A stretch of 7,050 nt of DNA from Christensenella sp. UBA2853 (GTDB lineage Bacteria > Bacillota > Clostridia > Christensenellales > Aristaeellaceae), in contig DEFL01000003.1 of assembly GCA_002350845.1 (NCBI GenBank), positions 1-7,050 of the forward strand, written 5' to 3'. Shown piece by piece: positions 5,182 to 7,050 of this stretch. A program made the position numbers and the translations under genes. Numbering within the stretch: position 1 is the stretch's first letter; each line of letters opens with the position of its first letter. The notes below the pieces were generated by a model. That model was not told the origin of the DNA, did not search any database, and saw only the letters and a program-made list of their open reading frames with translations.

Positions 5182-6295
5182 CGGCGAAGGAACCATCAGA
5201 AAACGGGCTGACGGAAGCTGGGAAGCCCGATACTGTGCCGATGGAAAACGGCATTCGGTCTATGGACGAACCCAGGCGGAAGTCCGGAAGAAGCTGACCG
5301 AAGTCTCCGTCACCATCGACCATGGTGATTTCAGAGAGGACAGCGGCCTGACCCTCGGCCAATGGCTGACCATGTGGCACCGCGACTACCTGGGGAATGT
5401 GAAGCTCGGCACTGCTGATACCTACGAAATGCAGATCCGGGTGCACATCATCCCCGCGCTCGGAGACGTCAAACTGTCGGCACTCCGAACGCCCATGATT
5501 CAGCGCCTCTACAATAAGAAGCGGGAGGAAGGGCTCAGTCCGAAATCCATCAAGAACATTCACGGCTGCCTGCATAAGGCACTGGATGTGGCTGTCAGAA
5601 TAGGCTACTTGAGCAAGAATCCATCCAGCAACTGCATCCTGCCCCGGATCGAGCAAGCGGAGATTCATCCGCTGGATACGCCGGAACTTTCCAAGCTGCT
5701 GGCCTTTCTGAAAGGCCACGAGCATGAGGCGCTCATCGTGACCGCAATCTTCACCGGATTGCGGTCCGGCGAGCTGCTGGGGCTGACCTGGGATTCTGTG
5801 GACTTTGAGAACGGTCTGATTCGGGTCACCAAGCAGCTGGCTCAGCCGAGAAAGAAAGGCGAAGTCTTCCGGTTTGCGACACCGAAGAACAGCAAGCCCC
5901 GCACCATCGCTCCCGCTCCTACGGTCTTCCAGGTGCTGAAGAAGCACAAGGAAGAGCAGGAAGCACAGCGGAAAGCGCTGGGGCCGGCATGGAACGATGG
6001 CGGCTTCCCCAACCTGGTGTTCACGCATCCGGATGGCAGCCACCTGTCCCAGCCGACCGCATGGAAGATTCTTCACAAGATCCTGGTGGCAGCGGGTATC
6101 GACGCGCACCGCTTCCACGATCTGAGACACACTTATGTGGTCAGTTCCATTATGGCGGGGGATGACGTAAAAACGATCCAGCAGAACGCCGGGCATTACT
6201 CCTCGGCATTCACACTGGATCGCTACGCACACGTCACCGCCACCATGCAGAAGGAAAGCGCGAACCGCATGGAAAAGTTCATCGCCGGGTTGTAA
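5162..6295 (+). CDS. int: Tyrosine recombinase / integrase of an integrative element
   Basis: A 377-residue site-specific recombinase. AAAGGAG at 5149-5155, inside the end of xis, supports ATG 5162. Residues about 1-50 are a basic arm-binding-type N-terminus (GEGTIRKRADGSWEARY). About 62-160 is the SAM-like core-binding domain (LTLGQWLTMW...). About 165-377 is the catalytic domain. Catalytic residues can be placed: Arg201 in TGLRSGE, a likely Lys242 in TPKNSKPRTI, His319 and Arg322 in HDLRHT, His345 in AGH, and nucleophile Tyr355 in LDRYAHVT. All are present, so the enzyme looks intact. It cuts and rejoins the element's attachment site with the host site, probably the 3' end of a tRNA-Leu found 140 bp downstream. 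GC content is visibly higher than in the flanking non-coding DNA. Confidence 0.93.
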   Translation: MARKRANGEGTIRKRADGSWEARYCADGKRHSVYGRTQAEVRKKLTEVSVTIDHGDFREDSGLTLGQWLTMWHRDYLGNVKLGTADTYEMQIRVHIIPALGDVKLSALRTPMIQRLYNKKREEGLSPKSIKNIHGCLHKALDVAVRIGYLSKNPSSNCILPRIEQAEIHPLDTPELSKLLAFLKGHEHEALIVTAIFTGLRSGELLGLTWDSVDFENGLIRVTKQLAQPRKKGEVFRFATPKNSKPRTIAPAPTVFQVLKKHKEEQEAQRKALGPAWNDGGFPNLVFTHPDGSHLSQPTAWKILHKILVAAGIDAHRFHDLRHTYVVSSIMAGDDVKTIQQNAGHYSSAFTLDRYAHVTATMQKESANRMEKFIAGL

Positions 6296-6349
6296 AACGA
6301 TGAACAATAATAGAAAATTTCACCCAACCATGTCCCATGGCGTATAGCC

Positions 6350-6389
6350 CCACCCCAATATCAGGTCCGTTGGGGTGGGGTTGGGGTGG
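6350..6389. repeat. Three 9-bp repeats behind int, candidate integrase arm sites; G-rich
   Basis: CCACCCCAA at 6350-6358 is repeated inverted as TTGGGGTGG at 6370-6378 and again at 6381-6389. The first two are part of an 11-bp perfect inverted repeat (6348-6358, 6370-6380). The spot between int and the tRNA core is where tyrosine integrases have arm-type sites. The plus strand GGGG-T-GGGG-TT-GGGG-T-GG could also form a G-quadruplex. Confidence 0.45.
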
Positions 6390-6407
6390 AAGGCCGCCAA
6401 AAAGAAG

Positions 6408-6435
6408 CAGAACCCTTGAAAAATCAAGGGTTCTG
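6408..6435 (-). terminator. Rho-independent terminator, minus strand, next to tRNA 3' end
   Basis: Two perfect 12-nt arms (CAGAACCCTTGA, 6408-6419, and TCAAGGGTTCTG, 6424-6435) enclose AAAA. Read on the minus strand the hairpin is followed by CTTCTTTTTGG, giving the U-run. It begins right after the tRNA CCA end, so it would stop transcription of a tRNA read leftward. On the plus strand there is no T-run behind it, so it is not a good int terminator. Confidence 0.7.
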
Positions 6436-6458
6436 TGGTGCGGGAAACAGGACTTGAA
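6436..6458 (-). other. 3' fragment of a tRNA-Leu; likely attachment core (att)
   Basis: Read on the minus strand these 23 nt give the T-loop TTCAAGT, the 3' T-stem CCTGT, the 3' acceptor strand TTCCCGC, discriminator A and CCA, as in Clostridia tRNA-Leu. Identity stops exactly at the T-loop: the 5' T-stem strand (ACAGG expected) is GGCAA-like instead, and no anticodon or D arm follows. The place behind int fits a tyrosine-recombinase attachment core at a tRNA T-loop. No second copy is seen in the window. The tRNA-Leu identity is from memory of similar sequences. Confidence 0.6.
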
Positions 6459-6544
6459 TTGCCCGATTGCTCTCAAAATCATGAAAAGCAGTGCATTTTC
6501 AATCAATTTGGTGCAACAATATTACCGTAATTTACATTGTTGTA

Positions 6545-6643
6545 TACCCAAATAGAATGGTGTGTAATTACGGTTTGGGTATGATCAGGTGAAGATTCTG
6601 CGGTATTTCGTGTCAAATACCCAAATCAGGAACGGTTTGGGTA
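6545..6643. repeat. Four TACCCAAA/TTTGGGTA sites in two inverted pairs before tnpV
   Basis: Sites lie at 6545-6552, 6574-6581, 6618-6625 and 6636-6643, alternating in orientation. The two rightward sites share a longer ACGGTTTGGGTA (6570-6581, 6632-6643). A further inverted pair CAACAAT/ATTGTTG (6514-6520, 6536-6542) lies upstream. This looks like a multi-site operator for tnpV or the second arm of an attachment site. No firm promoter was recognised. Confidence 0.5.
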
Positions 6644-6684
6644 AGAAACAAACTTGACTGACTTTCATAACGGAGGATCTCACC

Positions 6685-7020
6685 ATGAAGCAGAAGCTAC
6701 CCATTGAAATGACAGAAAACGGTATTCACTACACACTGCATGGAGACTATTACTTCCCGGATATCTCAGCAACTGATTCTCATCCAGCCATCGGCCATTA
6801 TGGCCAGATGCGCAAGGCATATCTGGAGGAGCATCGCCCCGGACTATACACTCGTCTGATTCTGTCCGGCAAGTTGTATAAGCATCTGGCAGAAATCGAT
6901 GCCTGTTGCTCCGACAGAATGGAGCGAATGATTCGCCAAATGGCAGATGCAGAAGGCATCAATGAAGATCTGAAAGCAAGAGATCAGCTGGCTTGGGTGC
7001 AGCAAATCACAACTTCCTGA
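6685..7020 (+). CDS. tnpV: TnpV-family protein (transposon-encoded)
   Basis: A 111-residue protein. GGAGG at 6672-6676 is 8 nt before ATG 6685. It matches the TnpV family of Tn4451-like and other Clostridia elements: N-terminal YTLHGDYYFPDI, the conserved AIGHYGQMRKAYLEEHRPGLYTRLILSGKLYKHLAEID core (residues about 36-73), then RMERMIRQMADAEGINEDLKARDQLAWVQQ. The usual family tail after this tryptophan region, as I remember it, is about 15-20 residues longer; here a stop follows QQITTS, so the end may be clipped. The function of TnpV is not established; it always travels with mobile elements. It lies beyond the tRNA fragment, so it may belong to a second element or to the other arm of the same one. 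Confidence 0.85.
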   Translation: MKQKLPIEMTENGIHYTLHGDYYFPDISATDSHPAIGHYGQMRKAYLEEHRPGLYTRLILSGKLYKHLAEIDACCSDRMERMIRQMADAEGINEDLKARDQLAWVQQITTS

Positions 7021-7050
7021 TTTTCTGAAAAATCCAAACTTAAAAGAAAT

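Noticed and set aside
5066..6307. Long minus-strand open frame (413 codons) opposite int
   Set aside because: It lies antisense to a clearly intact integrase with all catalytic residues, and its translation shows no domain. It is a shadow of the GC-rich int codons.
6436..6520. A complete tRNA gene on the minus strand
   Set aside because: Only the T-loop, 3' T-stem, acceptor 3' strand and CCA are present. The matching 5' T-stem, anticodon arm, D arm and 5' acceptor strand cannot be found.
1..7050. CRISPR array or rRNA
   Set aside because: No regularly spaced identical short repeats with unique spacers and no rRNA-like sequence were seen on either strand.

Overview
The window reads as part of a Clostridia-type (Bacillota) gut bacterial genome carrying an integrative mobilizable element. 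Support for this is the AGGAG/AAAGGA-type ribosome binding sites and the set of families seen: a DnaD/phage-type replication protein, MobC, a cysteine-rich VLP protein, an excisionase, a tyrosine integrase and TnpV. The species cannot be named from this sequence.

Left part (1 to about 1600, minus strand): a tight three-gene operon of predicted exported proteins. First is a 271-residue secreted protein (641-1456). It is followed by a 43-residue signal-peptide micro-ORF (488-619), whose stop overlaps the start of a further secreted protein that runs off the left edge (1-491). None belongs to a family I can name. The operon is probably host or accessory DNA outside the element.

Middle part (about 1600-6458, plus strand): the mobile element. 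A non-coding stretch (1587-2187) holds a terminator-like hairpin and two diverged copies of a repeat spaced about 213 bp. Next come a replication-initiator-like gene (2188-3057) with palindromes and an AT-rich palindrome inside its linker, a hairpin-bearing gap, mobC (3322-3666), and a short ORF where a relaxase gene would be expected. After that come a run of four hairpins (4083-4237), a cysteine-rich VLP gene (4280-4669), a 118-bp segment bounded by a perfect 15-bp inverted repeat, and an overlapping xis-int pair (4858-6295). Behind int lie 9-bp repeats that could be integrase arm sites, a minus-strand terminator, and 23 nt matching the 3' end of a tRNA-Leu. That tRNA piece is the likely attachment core.

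Right part (6459-7050): a regulatory-looking region with four copies of TTTGGGTA/TACCCAAA in front of a TnpV-family gene (6685-7020). The tRNA does not continue into this DNA, so the junction is not a simple element-to-tRNA boundary.

How the parts fit (inference): Xis and Int would move the element in and out of a tRNA-Leu site, the replication protein may copy the excised circle, and MobC would help a relaxase act at an origin of transfer. No relaxase is present, so the element is either immobilised by deletion or depends on a relaxase encoded elsewhere.
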